A DNA stretch of 64,000 nucleotides. Source: Udeniomyces pyricola (taxonomy: Eukaryota; Basidiomycota; Tremellomycetes; Cystofilobasidiales; Mrakiaceae). Position 1 is the stretch's first letter. Every line of letters starts with the position of its first letter. The notes beneath the pieces were generated by a model. That model saw only the letters and a list, made by a program, of their open reading frames with translations. It did not search any database and had not been told where the DNA came from. The DNA lies in contig BCIK01000011.1 of NCBI GenBank assembly GCA_039545295.1, positions 724,853-788,852 of the forward strand, written 5' to 3'. Below, one piece after another: positions 9,432 through 20,800 of this stretch. Both the position numbers and the translations under genes were made by a program.

Positions 9432-10097
9432 ATGCTGTCTTCAATCACCAACTCCATACACGTCCTCTTTGTCCCCGCCTCGTCACTCCTGCTCTTGTCG
9501 GTCATCAAGCCCTCCCAGGCGGTTCCTATCCAAGATATGCCGATCGCGACTACACTCCCATCTGCAAACCACCATCCAACTTCCACGTCTTCCTCCACCT
9601 CACCATCATCATCATCAGCATCACCAATCACTAGACCGTCAACGACGACACTACTCGATATCCTCCTCCCTATCCTCTTATTTCTCTTCATCAGCCTCAT
9701 CATCATCTTCACTCACAAGAGGTACCGTCGCCGTCAATCAACCACCACTACCACTTCTCCCAACGCATCCTCATCCTCACCATCACCTACATCTTCCAAC
9801 TCTCCAAACGGGATCAACTCTGCCTCTTTCGGATATTCCTCGCCTACCAAGAAAGACCTGCCGTTATCCTCATCGCCATTACCGACGTTGACTACGTCTA
9901 GGAGTCCTTCAACGACGAGCGGCATGCAGATGGAGATGGAGCTTCTTCCGACGATCCGCATGGAGTCGAGGTCGACGACTTTGACCGTTGGGAGTGGGGT
10001 AGGGGTACCACAGGTGCCTCCGCCGAGTTATACCCCGAGGCGGGTTCAAGGGGGCAGGATGGGTAATCATGGATCAACGATTGTGGAAAGTGCTTAG
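9432..10097 (+). CDS. Small single-pass membrane protein with PPxY tail
   Basis: Intronless, 221 residues from the ATG at 9432. A signal-peptide-like N-terminus (MLSSITNSIHVLFVPASSLLLLS, cleavage likely near SQA-VP) is followed by a Ser/Thr/Pro-rich lumenal or extracellular part likely to be O-glycosylated. One strong membrane segment (LLDILLPILLFLFISLIII, about residues 77-96) is closed by the basic stop-transfer HKRYRRR. The cytosolic tail is Ser/Thr-rich and ends with PPPSYTPRR, a PPxY motif that binds WW domains of Rsp5/Nedd4-type ubiquitin ligases. The layout resembles fungal Mid2/Wsc-like or generic type I sensors, but no family domain is seen. An upstream in-frame extension to about 9276 has no ATG before 9432. 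Function unknown. Confidence 0.65.
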   Translation: MLSSITNSIHVLFVPASSLLLLSVIKPSQAVPIQDMPIATTLPSANHHPTSTSSSTSPSSSSASPITRPSTTTLLDILLPILLFLFISLIIIFTHKRYRRRQSTTTTTSPNASSSSPSPTSSNSPNGINSASFGYSSPTKKDLPLSSSPLPTLTTSRSPSTTSGMQMEMELLPTIRMESRSTTLTVGSGVGVPQVPPPSYTPRRVQGGRMGNHGSTIVESA

Positions 10098-10382
10098 TTT
10101 AGTTGAGGGATTAAGGATGATAAGATGATGTCATGACTGGTTGATCGTTGGATTGTAGTGTGAGATCCAAGCAAGAACAAGCCACGATGACAATAATAAT
10201 GATAAAAAAGAGAATGGGGATTTCTCTGGAAATATACCGCGGCGTGAAACAAACAAAGAACGGAAACCCGACTTGACAAAGAGTCATGATCGAATTCCAT
10301 CACCCACGACGGCCTTCTCTTGTCCTGTCACGCCTGCAATCCCATCTCAACCACACACCCACACACCATCATCACGCACAGC
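10098..10382. promoter_or_regulatory. Short spacer and epsilon-COP promoter
   Basis: 285 bp between tandem genes. No distinct motif was recognised. The CACACACC-rich, pyrimidine-biased DNA just before 10383 looks like a 5' UTR. Confidence 0.45.
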
Positions 10383-12413
10383 ATGGACTCCGATCAACTC
10401 TTTCACCTCCGACAGCTCTTTTACCAAGGTTCGGCCATCTGACATGTTCGAACCTCTCCTCTCTCTTCATCAGACGAATTACGCTAAACAACATGCTCAT
10501 CACGTCTCATTGGTCCCCCCCCCCCCCCCCCCGCCCTCCAACTTGTCGTCAAACGCGATTCCTCCCTTTCCTAGGCAGCTACGATTCTTGTTTGTCCTTC
10601 CTTCTTCTGCTTCTCCGTCACATCTCTCCCCATCTTTGTGTTTCAAGACTGACCCAAGATCCCACACCTACGCTCTCACTACAGGCATCTCCACTGGGAC
10701 ACCTCTTCTTGCCTCTTCCCCTTCCTCGTCGTCCTCTCTAGCGGCGACAACGCCAGAGCAAGTATCCTTGACCGTCTACGTCGCCCGCGCCCATCTCGCC
10801 CTCAGCCCGCCCCAAACGGATCGGGCTATTGAGATCCTTGCAGGGCTCGTCGATGACCATGTCGAAGCTAAAGGTTGGTTCCTTTTTGGATGTGTTTCAG
10901 ATCTCTCCCCTCCGGTTCTCTTCTGCGGGTTAAATACCATGAGTGTCTGAATGGATCAGAAGGGAGAGATCCATTCCCAATGTTCCCCATCTTCATACGT
11001 CTCCATCCTCACACCCTTCCTTTCCTTCGAACCCCTTGCCCCCCTCTCTCTCTCTCTCTCTCTCCTTCTTCTTCCTCTTCTTCTTCTTCTCCTCGTTTCA
11101 AAGCCATCACCCATCTAGCCGAATACCTCTCCTCTCCTTCTCCTACCTCTCCCTCTCTCGACTCCCTCCGCGACATCCTCATCGAACTCGAAGAAGAAGA
11201 CCAACATCCATCGTTATCAGAAGAAGGCCCCGCTATCGCCAAGGGAGCAGCGGCGACGGCGTTTTTCCTCGCGGGTGAATTGGAGGAGGCCGTAGATGTG
11301 TTGGCGCAGGAGAATAGGAATTTGGAGTGGTGAGTCCTTGAAGAGAGAGAGAGTAGTTGGAGGATAAAGAGAGAGAGAGAGAGAGAGATTTAGGGGAACT
11401 CAATGTTCCAGACGCGTCTTCAATGCGCGGCGCGGATGGAATGACGCTCTCTTCCTCCTCCTCCCCCCCCCCTACTCCCTTTGTCCAAGACACGTTGACT
11501 GATCCTTCTTCCCATCTTGGAACCTCCATCCCATGTATGTCGCTCATATAGTGTGGCGCTTCTGGTCCAGATCTATCTCACCATGAACCGATTGGACCTC
11601 GCGAAGCGGGCGTACGAGGGCGCCAAGACGTGGGGGGAGGATTCGTTGCTCGTTCAGTTGATGGAAGCTTGGATCGCTATGCGGACTGTACGTCTCTTTT
11701 TTTTTCTTTTCTTTCAATGTATACAGGCGCGTTTCGTGGGCTGGAAGGAGAAGAAAAGGAAGGAAAAGGGAGAAGAAAAAGAAAGAAGAAAGAAGAAAGA
11801 AAGAAAGAAAGAAAGAAGGAAACAGAAGGGGGGCCAAGCAAGGGAGATTCCCGCCCTGTTTGGTTTCTTTCTTTCTTTCTCCTGGTCTTTTTTTTTTTTT
11901 TCACCCGACCTCTTGCGTTATCGAAACCTGTTTCTATCATCTTCTGTTTGTTTGTTCTTTGTTTGTCGCTCTTGTGACTGATTTCCCCCCCCCCCCCCCC
12001 CCCCTTCTGTCTCCCCCTTCTCATCTCCCTGTCTCTCTCCTCGCCTTCGCCTTTCTCAGCAAGGTCCCTCACTCCAACAAGCCTACTACGTTTACGATGA
12101 ACTTCTCTCTCTTCCTCACGGTCGAACGCCAACCCTTCTCGCCTCGCACGCCGCCGCTCATTTCCTTCTCGCTCATTACGACGAAGCTAAAGGCGACGTC
12201 GAAAATCTTCGAACCTTGCTTCTCGAGCAACAGGAAGGAGGAGGAGGAGGAGGAGGGGTAGGAGGACCAGCGTGGGAAGGGGTGTGGAAAGCGGTTTTGG
12301 GCGTCAAAGGTGGAGGAGGAGGAGAGGGAATCACCGTCGGAAGGAGCGAGGAAGAAGAAGCTTTGGAGAGGAAATTCGAGGCGGCCGCAAAGAAGTTTGG
12401 GGTGGAAGTTTAA
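10383..12413 (+). CDS. SEC28: Coatomer epsilon subunit (epsilon-COP)
   Basis: Subunit of the COPI B-subcomplex that stabilises alpha-COP in Golgi-to-ER vesicle coats. MDSDQLFHLRQLFYQG starts at 10383 and matches the family N-terminus (elFhvRq.FyqG.Y). Exon 1 is 10383-10428, exon 2 is only 15 nt (10575-10589), and exon 3 starts at 10685. Together they read FYQGSYDSCISTGTPLL in frame. Downstream exons encode the TPR-like solenoid: YVARAHLALSPPQTDRAIEI, CVALLVQIYLTMNRLDLAKR, LQQAYYVYDELLSLPHGR, and AAHFLLAHYDEAKGDVE. The end is LERKFEAAAKKFGVEV. Introns carry two poly-C tracts (10515-10532 and 11985-12004). A Gly-rich insert sits near the C-terminus. The small exon 2 is inferred from frame and splice motifs. 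Confidence 0.85.
10515..10532. repeat. Poly-C tract, 18 bp, epsilon-COP intron 1
   Basis: Eighteen consecutive C on the sense strand between exon 1 and the microexon, lengthening the pyrimidine tract of the intron. Confidence 0.9.
10575..10589 (+). other. 15-nt microexon of epsilon-COP
   Basis: The bases GCAGCTACGATTCTT lie between acceptor CCTAG and donor GTTTGT. Exon 1 ends in phase 1, exon 2 keeps phase 1, and exon 3 resumes in frame. Together they restore the family motif FYxGxY. Without it the conserved Gly-Ser-Tyr is lost. Confidence 0.7.
11985..12004. repeat. Poly-C tract, 20 bp, epsilon-COP late intron
   Basis: Twenty consecutive C on the sense strand in the intron before the exon starting near 12058. 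The same intron holds T-rich and GAAA-rich tracts. Confidence 0.9.
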
Positions 12414-13127
12414 AGAAGGGAAGAAAAGAATGTGTGTGTGTGTGTTTGTGTGTGAGAGGGAGAGAGAGATTGGGGAAAGGTTGGGTTGGGATGGAATGAT
12501 GACCTGGGTTGGTTTGGGTTAGGAGCAGCTATATTCTTTTGGGTGGGTGAAGAGAAAGGGGGGGGGGGGTTNTGGGGGGGGGGNGGNGGAGGAAAGTTAA
12601 TCGTGTATCAAGGAACACGATTATATATGATTGGAGGTTTTTTTTTTTTGATTGAGCTACGTACATAGTTATTGTCACCTGGCCCTGATGGGCTAGTACG
12701 TATGCAACTAGGGACCAGATGACATGAATAAGACTCTTGAGTACGGCAATACATGCATGTCATCCTGCCATACATCTGTCTTCCCAGCCGATATATAAAT
12801 ATATATATATATCATATATCAGAGGGCCATGCGAAATATACCATCATGTATATATGGATACGTTGGTTTACTCCTTGAGGCTGATATATACTAGTGAATA
12901 TGTAGTCCCGGTGACATCATGCCCGAAACGGCTGGGCTCTCTCTATATATATCCGAGGAAATTTCCGTATATAGATCTATATATATTATCTGTGTAGATT
13001 AAGTAGATACAATCCGATCGTGTTTTTTTTCCCAACAACTCTCACATCCCTTCGACCCCTTACCCCCCTCTCTTGAGGGAAAAAAAAAGCGGGAAAAGGA
13101 AAAGGAAAACAAAAGAAACAAAAACTC
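12414..13127. other. Convergent intergenic region with G-rich unresolved bases and AT-rich block
   Basis: Shared 3' region of epsilon-COP (+) and the acyltransferase (-). It has a (GT)n stretch near 12430, a poly-G stretch with three ambiguous bases (N at 12572, 12584, 12587), and a T run near 12638. Many ATATATA words lie between 12790 and 12990. No gene is supported. Small open frames here are low-complexity. Confidence 0.6.
12558..12590. repeat. Poly-G tract with ambiguous bases
   Basis: Runs of G interrupted by T and three N calls. The N calls mark a homopolymer that the assembly or sequencing did not resolve, so its true length is unknown. Confidence 0.85.
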
Positions 13128-15173
13128 CTATTCCAATCTCCTAATGAGGTCCTCCAACCTCCCTCGGATCCCACGCATGACGTCCTCGGAGACGACGCCT
13201 TGTTCCCAACTGAAACTCACTGCTAGTCGTCGAGTTGTTGCTGCGCTCTCTTCTTCGAGATCGGAGTGGGTGTGAGCGTGAGCGTGAGAGGAGGTGGTGA
13301 GGATGGAGAGGACGAAAGCGGGACCGAGAGCTTGAGCGGGTTGAGTGAAGAGGATCTGGTCGTTTCTGTCGAGGAGGACCAGAGGAGGAGAGGCAGAGGA
13401 AGAAGCAGGACGGGGTGGTGTCAATGTCGATAAGGGATCGACGTCGATGGGAGGAAGAAGACCGAGATTGGAAATCTCAAACGTCGTCGACCGAGGTTGA
13501 TCGAGTTTCGTTCGGAAAAACGTCGGCCAACTGCTTATAGACGAGATTGACGAAGAAGACGAGATCGACGAGGACGCCGATGGTGGAGAAGTTCCGATGA
13601 GCCTCTTAGGGATGTAATTTAGCATCCCCCAAGGTTTGACGGAACCTCTTAATTGGACTGGATCGCGAAGGATCTGAAAGTGTCGCCGGGCTTCGTCAAA
13701 CACGTCGCTCAGGGATATTGAAGGCATCATTAGGTCAGAGGTGGGGGTACCATTCTTCAAGGCAGGTACTTGAACGGTCAGGGCCCCGACGTAGGTTCCC
13801 ATGGTATTGGAAGGTAATGAACGAGGAGTGATGAGTGCTCGTGCGTTGACAGCGATCAGAGAGGATAGGTTCAATGGCATCGTTGGGCTTTCAGATGATA
13901 CGGAAGAAGATGTCGACTGCAAGGAGCTGAGAGTCGAGGTGAGGGCGAAACATGTAGCGGCGTGAAGGAACGATGTGATGGAAACGCCTTCTTGACGACA
14001 TCGCTCGAGAAGGCGCGTTGGGTCGCCAAGGAACAATGAAGTTTGACGTTTCTGTCGAGGATGAGCCGGGAGGCCAGACATCGTAGTAGATACGGCGCCT
14101 GCCCAGATAGGAGAGGGTGTTGGCCGAAGAAATTGAGGGAGATGAGGAACGACGAGGGAGGAAAAGATTTCTCTGACTAGGTCGAGTTTGGATGGCGTCA
14201 CGTCGATAAGGGATTCGAGGGATGGAGGAAACGTTTCAGAAGGTGGTACGGGGTCAAGTTGGAGTGATTTGGCGAGTGAGTTGGAAGATGAGGGTAAAGC
14301 ATGGTCAGATGACGAGCAATGAAGCGGTGCTTTTGAGTGGTGAGCGAGTGTCTTCAACAGCGACCGGGTGACGGTCCAAGCGGCTCCTCCATCATAGAGA
14401 CAATGGTGACCTAAGAAGCCGACGATGACGGTCGATCCAACAAGACCATAACAGACTCTCCAAAGGGGTTTCTCGATGTCTTCGATGGCGAGATCAACTT
14501 GCATGATTCGCTCCGCCGCTAGATCAAAGATGCGCTCGATGTCTCGTTGGCCTTGAGATTGTCTGTCGTCTGGTATCGATGGCTGCTGAATCACCGCGCC
14601 CTCTACGAGCCCGTCAAATGCGGGGCCGATGTCAATGAGCGCATGTTCAAGGGTGAGGTTGGACAGCCACGCAAACGATGGGGTTTCGGAGTGAACGTCA
14701 ATGACGGTCGCAAAGAGGATCGGGTGAGTCGAAGCGAGCGAGATAAGAGACTGAGCGAGGATGGTTTGGATGTTCACGCTGCGCTCTGGGGCTGAGGTGG
14801 TATTAGTTGATGCCTCCGAGGACGCGGATGGGAAAGGACAATCAAAGGAAGCCAGAATGATAGGAGCGGGTTGCGAGCCGATGAGAGATCTATGATTATA
14901 GGCGGTTGCGGCGAGCCAGACGTGTTGATGATGTTGGAGATATGGGCATACATGTACGTTCAAAGATATCGTCAGCTTTTGATGGACGTTACGATCATGC
15001 GATGATGCAGATGCATGCGGTGAGCACTTTCAGCCCGGCGGATGGATCTGAGGTTGATTGAGTGGACATGTGAAATGAAGTCTAGCTGACCGAGTGAGGC
15101 TGTATCGTTCGCTAAGCCCCAGTGGCCTGATGGGATGATGGAGCGGCTGGGCGAGGGTCGGCTGCGACGGCAT
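13128..15173 (-). CDS. AATase-like O-acyltransferase (condensation/BAHD-type fold)
   Basis: Probable acetyl-CoA-dependent acyltransferase. The large exon (to about 14960) carries the catalytic HHxxxDG motif as HHCLYDGG, and before it TLEHALIDIG and KPLWRVCYGLVG. No ATG lies in that frame before the conserved start. The N-terminal exon probably begins with the ATG at 15173 (MPSQPTLAQPLHHPI), because it then reads RPLGLSERYSLTR. That is the usual opening of the alcohol acetyltransferase (AATase) family, which continues into HVWLAATAYNH in the large exon. The intron joining the two could not be fixed: the donor is near 15078 and the acceptor near 14980. The substrate is unknown. It is divergent from a cell-wall protein gene. 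It ends LEDLIRRLE at 13128. Confidence 0.7.
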
Positions 15174-15617
15174 GGGCAGGATGGGACGGAGGCGGTGTAG
15201 TTGTTAGTTGGTGGTCAGAGGAACACAGGATCGACGTCGCTGCCAAGGCAAGTGAGTACTGATCAGTGGCGGTCAACTGCGGGCAAAAAAGTAGACTGGA
15301 TGAAAGCAGGAAAGAGAGTTGCGACGCGCGGCGACGCGACGCGACGATTACCAATTAGATGTCAAAGGACGCGTTGTTGATTGAGGAGTGACTACCTGAA
15401 TGCGGAGAAGGAAGGGGGGAAAGGTCAGTCACGCTTTAGTCGGTCGATGGTCCCCCCGCCTTTTCGTTGAACGGTTTACTTTCTTGCTTTTCATCTTGCA
15501 TCATCATCCCTTTCTTTCTCTCTTCCTCTCACTCTCACTCTCTCTTTTTCCTTTCACACACCTACAGCCCCCCACACACACACACACTCACTCAGTCCAC
15601 CCACAGTCCTTTCAACC
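15174..15617. promoter_or_regulatory. Divergent promoter, acyltransferase and Kre9-like genes
   Basis: About 440 bp between divergent starts. The plus-strand half (15490-15617) is a CT/CA-rich tract (CTCTCACTCT, CCCCACACACAC) typical of a pyrimidine-rich fungal promoter or 5' UTR of a highly expressed gene. A GCGACGCGACGCGACG stretch at 15330-15345 is GC-rich and near-repetitive. Confidence 0.5.
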
Positions 15618-17188
15618 ATGCTCGCTTCTACCGTCCTTTCTGCCCTCGCCCTCGCCGCCGCCGCCTCGACCCAGGCCATTCAAGTCACTTACCCTACCAA
15701 GTACGACACCTGGTCCACCTCGGGCTCTCAGGTGAGCATATCCCCTTCAGTCCATCTGTGTCCTTGTCTACATTTGGCTTCCCAAAGCTACGGCTCGACC
15801 GTATCGTCATCCATGATGACAAGCACCTGAAAAGCAAATAGCAAGAGGCCCAAGCTGATCAACATGCTCTCGCTTTCCCTCATAACTCTCTCAACTCGTG
15901 CTACCATCTACCCTTTTCGATGATGCAAACTCCAGGTCGTCAAGTGGGACTCTGTCTCAACTGACCCGACGTCGTTTGCCATGGTCCTCGTGAACCAGGT
16001 GAGGCCCCGTTTTGCCTACTTAACTGGAGGCGCGTGCGGTGTCTGAAAGGGGACACAGGGGGGGGGGGTTTGAGGAGGGGCAAAGGAGGGGGCGGCGAGC
16101 TTGCGCTTGTTTTGCGAAACACTTGGCTCTTCGACTCGCAGTCCGTCTCGTCGTCTTCCTGTGCCGGACCATCCATGTCATACGCCGTCCAAAGATAGCC
16201 AAAAGCTGCTTACGTCTAAAACAGGACGCATCTCCATCGACCGAACCTCATGTTAATAGGGGAATTGTGCTCGAAATAGACATGGAACCAACTGACCAAC
16301 CATCATCTTGTCGCCCAAACTTGGGGGTTTCTCGTTGTTTACGTTCAGGATTCTTCTTACCTCGCCTCCACGACCACTTTGAGCGACAACACTACCACCT
16401 CATCCAACCAGGCCAGCGTCAGCTTCCCCAACGGTGACTTCCCCGTTGGCACCCAGTTCCAGGTCAACTTCATCAAGAATATTCAGTCGGAGAACTCGAT
16501 CCTCGCCCAGTCGGCCTACTTCAACATCACCCAGTCGGCGACCTCGTCTTCGTCGTCTTCCTCGTCTGCGTCTTCCTCGTCTTCGTCCTCGTCTTCCTCG
16601 TCTGAGTGAGTTTCTTGGTTTTTGTTTCTTTTCTCCAGTCCAGGAGGGGGGGGGGGAAGTCCTATGTATAATCTTGTGCTCCACGCATTCAGCTAACATC
16701 GCGTCCTCTTTCTCCATTCATGCATCATCCGTCGGCTTTTCTTCCGTTTGTCGTCTTCAGTAGCGCCAGCACGGCTGCTCTATCCTCCATGACCAAGGCC
16801 GCTGCCTCTTCCGCCTCGGCTGCTGCGTCGTCCGCTACCGACTCGGCGTCGGCCGCTTCCGGTTCGGGAGGACTCAACATTCCCGTACGTGTGGTTCACC
16901 TGGTCATGTCCCCTCGAGGCCTCTCATCTCGAGCAAAGAACAAGACAACTATATCTGACTTGTTTTTTTTTTCCTTCTTTGTTTCTGCTTTCTTCCTTTC
17001 TCCTTGTTTTGAACTCCTCGCGACTCCCTTTGTTGGTTTCGTTCGTCGTGACACCTTGGCCTTTTGTCGATGTTCCTGTTCTTCAGTCTGCTTCGACCAC
17101 CAACACCTCGGGCGCGTTCTCCTCCGTGACCCTCACTCCGACCTCGCTCCTCGCCGTCCTCGGCCTCATCGGTGCCGCTCTCATCTAA
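15618..17188 (+). CDS. Kre9/Knh1-like Ser/Thr-rich GPI-anchored cell-surface protein
   Basis: Predicted secreted wall or membrane protein. The signal peptide MLASTVLSALALAAAASTQA begins at 15618. The Kre9/Knh1-type N-terminal beta-sandwich domain follows: IQVTYPTKYDTWSTSGSQ, VVKWDSVSTDPTSFAMVLVN, DFPVGTQFQVNFIKN, and ILAQSAYFNITQSAT. Then come a long Ser tract and Ala/Ser/Thr-rich stalk over several exons. The C-terminus SLLAVLGLIGAALI is a hydrophobic GPI-attachment signal ending at 17188. Five exons are visible, with introns near 15732-15935, 16000-16350, 16608-16760 and 16885-17090. Introns hold G runs of about 10 bp. The family includes small basidiomycete GPI proteins of unknown role. 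Assignment to beta-1,6-glucan assembly as in yeast Kre9 is not established. Confidence 0.8.
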
Positions 17189-17884
17189 ACATGCAAGAAA
17201 ACTCGCCCACTGCTTCCTTTCTCTCTCTCTCTCCTTGCTCTGTTTCTTATATGTGCCTATCGGCATGGACATTCGAAATCTTTTTTTTTTTTTCTTCTTT
17301 TTTTCTTCTTGGTTTGCTACTCCCTCTCGACCCCACTCCTTCTCCGGTAGTGTCCTCTCTTTGTTCTCTTCTCGCATCCACCTGGAACTCCCCCTCTTCC
17401 TATGGCTAGCTTCTTCAGCTTCACACTTATACACGTGTTTCCGTTCCTGGCCGTCTCCTTCGCCTGCCTACATGCCTCTCTCTTTTTGCAAACATCCCAC
17501 CCCATCTGTTCTCTTGATTGCCCATGTGACTTGCCCAAGCAAAAAAAACCCCTTTGTGTTCATTCCCCTTGGATTACAGCCATCAGAAGAAAAAAAGCCA
17601 CATATACAGAGAGAGAGAGAGACATGAAGGAAGGAAACATTGGGATCTGAGTTTGGTTTTTCTAGAGAGAATCAGGAGGAGAATCCAAAGAGAGATTGAG
17701 AAAGAAAAGAAAGGGAGAAATTGAAGAAGAATAAGAAGGAAGGACGAACAAAAGAAAGGAACACAAAAAAAAAAGAGAGAGAGAAGAAGAAGAACAAGAA
17801 GATTGATAAAGTAAAGAGATCTGCCATCGACTTTTAAAATTATCGCGAAGCTTGCTCGGACGAAAAATAAAATAAAATAAAAAA
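17189..17884. other. Convergent 3' region, low complexity
   Basis: About 700 bp between the 3' ends of the GPI-protein and golgin-like genes. The left half is CT/T-rich, and the right half is GA/A-rich with many AAGAAG and GAGAGA runs, as expected for back-to-back 3' UTRs. No gene is supported. Confidence 0.6.
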
Positions 17885-20800
17885 TCAGATGACGATGAGA
17901 TCACCTTCGCAGCATTTACACCAGATGATGCCTTCGCGATCGGAGAATTGAGGAGGAGGAAGAAGTTGGAATGGGGAGGCAGCATGCAGAGGAGGGTCGA
18001 CGAAGGAAGATGAAGTAGAAGGAGAAAGAGTAGAAGAAGAAGGTTCGGGTTCGGTCTCTTCTTCTCCTAGAGAACCGAGATGAGTCGGTTTACTATAGCT
18101 ACTACTGTGATAGTTGTTGTTGTTGTTTCCAGTTATCGTCCCACTCAGATTTGAACTCGTTCCCAACCCGTTCAGAACGGAACTCGAAGTTCCCATCCCT
18201 ATTCCTCCTCTCAAGCCCGCCAGACTGCCTCCTCCGAGAGAAGATGACGACGGAGAAGGGGCCATTCGAGCTTTGAGCATCGACAACGAGACGTTCCTCG
18301 CGTGTTTGGACGAAGCCGAGAGGTCAGCGTCGATCGGTCTCGATGCGTGGAGCGATTCGAAGGGGTTGAGATGCGATCCCGGAGGGGTCGAAGCGGAAGA
18401 AGAGAGAAGTGGGGGTGAGAAAAGGGGGGTGGAAGACGAAGGGGAAGTCGCACGGATCTTGGAAGAGGGTTGTTGGTATTGCTGTTGTTGTTGGACCGTT
18501 TGATGTTGACGTTCAAGCTTGAGGACCTTAGCTTCAGCCAACCCTTGAGCCCGTTGAGCTTCAAACAAGGTCCCTTCCAACTCCCGGATTTGACTCCTCG
18601 CAGCGCTAAGTTCCAATTGCGTACTCGTCGTTACCTCCTCTTCGACTTCCCCTCTCGCCTTCTTCTTTTCCTCCTCCTCCTCCTTTTCTTCCACTCGAGT
18701 GACTTCTCCTTCTTCTCGCTGTTGGTCAGCCAGAGCCGTAACTTGTCGTGATCTCGTCGAGGCCTCCCCTTCCAACCTCGCCACTTCCTCTTTCAACCTC
18801 TCGACTTCCCCTTCCAACACCTCTCCATTCCTCAGGACCGTCTCCTTGGCTTCTCTCGCCTCTTCGACTTGCTTCCTCAGCGCCGGGAGCGCTTGAATTT
18901 CCAGTTCGGTCAGCTGGCTAGCGGTCGAGGCGAGTTCGGCGGTTCGGGTGGAGAGGGTCGATTCGAGATCGGCAACGTTGGTTGTCAGGGACGTCTGCGC
19001 CATGCGAAGGGAACCGATCTCTGACGTGAGAGTCTCGAGGTTGGTCTTGGCAAGGGTAGATTCAGCAAGAAGGGTAGTGATTCTGTCAAAGAAGGAAGAA
19101 CGAGGAGGGGAAAGATCAAGGGGAATGAAGAGCAACGAGCACAAGTGTCAGTTACGAGTTAATTCAGTGAAGCCTCCCTTCCCCCCCCCCCTCCCCCCAT
19201 CCCCCCAACGAACGCACGAAGACGGAAAGCAAACAAACTGGACTGAGACTTACTCTTTCTCCAATTCCTTAACTTTGTCCTTACTTTCCTTTTCTCTTTG
19301 TCCACTTTTGCTCCCTTCGCCTTTCAACCTCTCCACTTCTCCCCTAACCTCCTCCAGTGCCTCTCTCAACCCCTCCTGAACTTTCTTCTCCGCTTCGGCT
19401 TCCCTCTTCCACCCTTTCTCTTCCCTCTCCATCCTCTCCCCAACTTCAATCCTCTCCTCTTGGACCTCGACCAACTTGCCTCTCATCTCCTCCAACTGCT
19501 CCATCGCTTTCGTGTTCTCTCCCTGCAACGCTCCGACCCGAGCGAGGGCATTCGTGAGTTTCCCTTCGAGGATCGTCGCTTTCGACTCGAACGCTTGGGT
19601 CTCCTCCTCCCTCGCGTCGGATCGGTCCTGGAGTTCACTGTGCGTGGTTTGGAGTTGAGAGAGTTCGGCTTGGGTGGAGGAAAGTTCGGTTTGGAGCGTT
19701 GAGACGTGGGATTCAAGGGTTGGAATGGTCGTTTTGAGGGCGGTTTGGTGCGTGGTGGTGAGTTCGGAGAGGGAGGTCGTCGTTTGGGTGTGAATAGCTT
19801 CGAGGGCCTCGAGGGACGACGTCGTGGTTGAGAGGCTCGTCTCGAGTGTAGTGGACTTGAGAAGAAGGTCTTGGTTCGTCTGTGAAAAAAAAAAAGATGA
19901 AGATAGAGATTGGTTCAAGATATAGAATGTATACGAACAGAGGGGGGTGGAGGAAGTGAGGAAAGAGAGATTAATAAGACGGTTCATAAAGTTGTTTTCT
20001 TCGAATCCTTTGAGGTAAGAAAAGTCCTGCCTTGCAAGCGATAGAAGAAAAGATGACGATAAGAAAAAAGAAAAGAATGACCCACTTTTTTCAACCTTCC
20101 GACTTCCCTCTCCAATCCCGTTTCTTTCTCTCTCACCCTCTCCAACAACCCCTCCAACTCCTTGACCCTTCCTTCGCCTTCTTCCAATCCTTTCATCCTC
20201 TCTTCCATCGTTTGCACCTTGGTCGTCATCTCTTCCCTCTCCCCTCTCAACATCTCAACTTCATCTTTCAATCCTTCCCCTTCCCTCACTCTCCGTTCTA
20301 AGCGTTCACTTCCCGCTTGCAAGTCCCGTCGTTCTTGCTCCAACACCTCTATCCGCGCCTCGAGTCGTCGACAGGTCTGTTGGGCTGAGCCCAAGGAACC
20401 CTGGGCTTCCGCATGCGATGATTCGGCGAGCGAGAGTTGGGAGGTCAAGGTGGAAAGTTGGGTTTGGAGTGATTGCTTGTCGGCCACTAGGAGGGAAAGT
20501 GTGGATTGTTGGGACGCGATCCGCGCGTGAAGGGGTGCAGTGTCTTCTTGGATAGCAGCGGGGGCGGGAGATGGATTGGTCGAAGGGGACGGTTCGACAG
20601 TTCCAGCGGCAAGAGATGCGATGTTGGATGATGAAGGCAGTGCTGCTGCTGATGATGATGGTGATGAAGTTGAAGAGGTGTCGGGCAAAGGTGATGATGA
20701 TGGCAAAGACGACATGGTCTCCGACGCTGGCTCTGAAGACACATCTTCTTCCTGCGTATCTTTCTCCGTCATCTCCTTCTCCGGATTGAGGGGACCTTTG

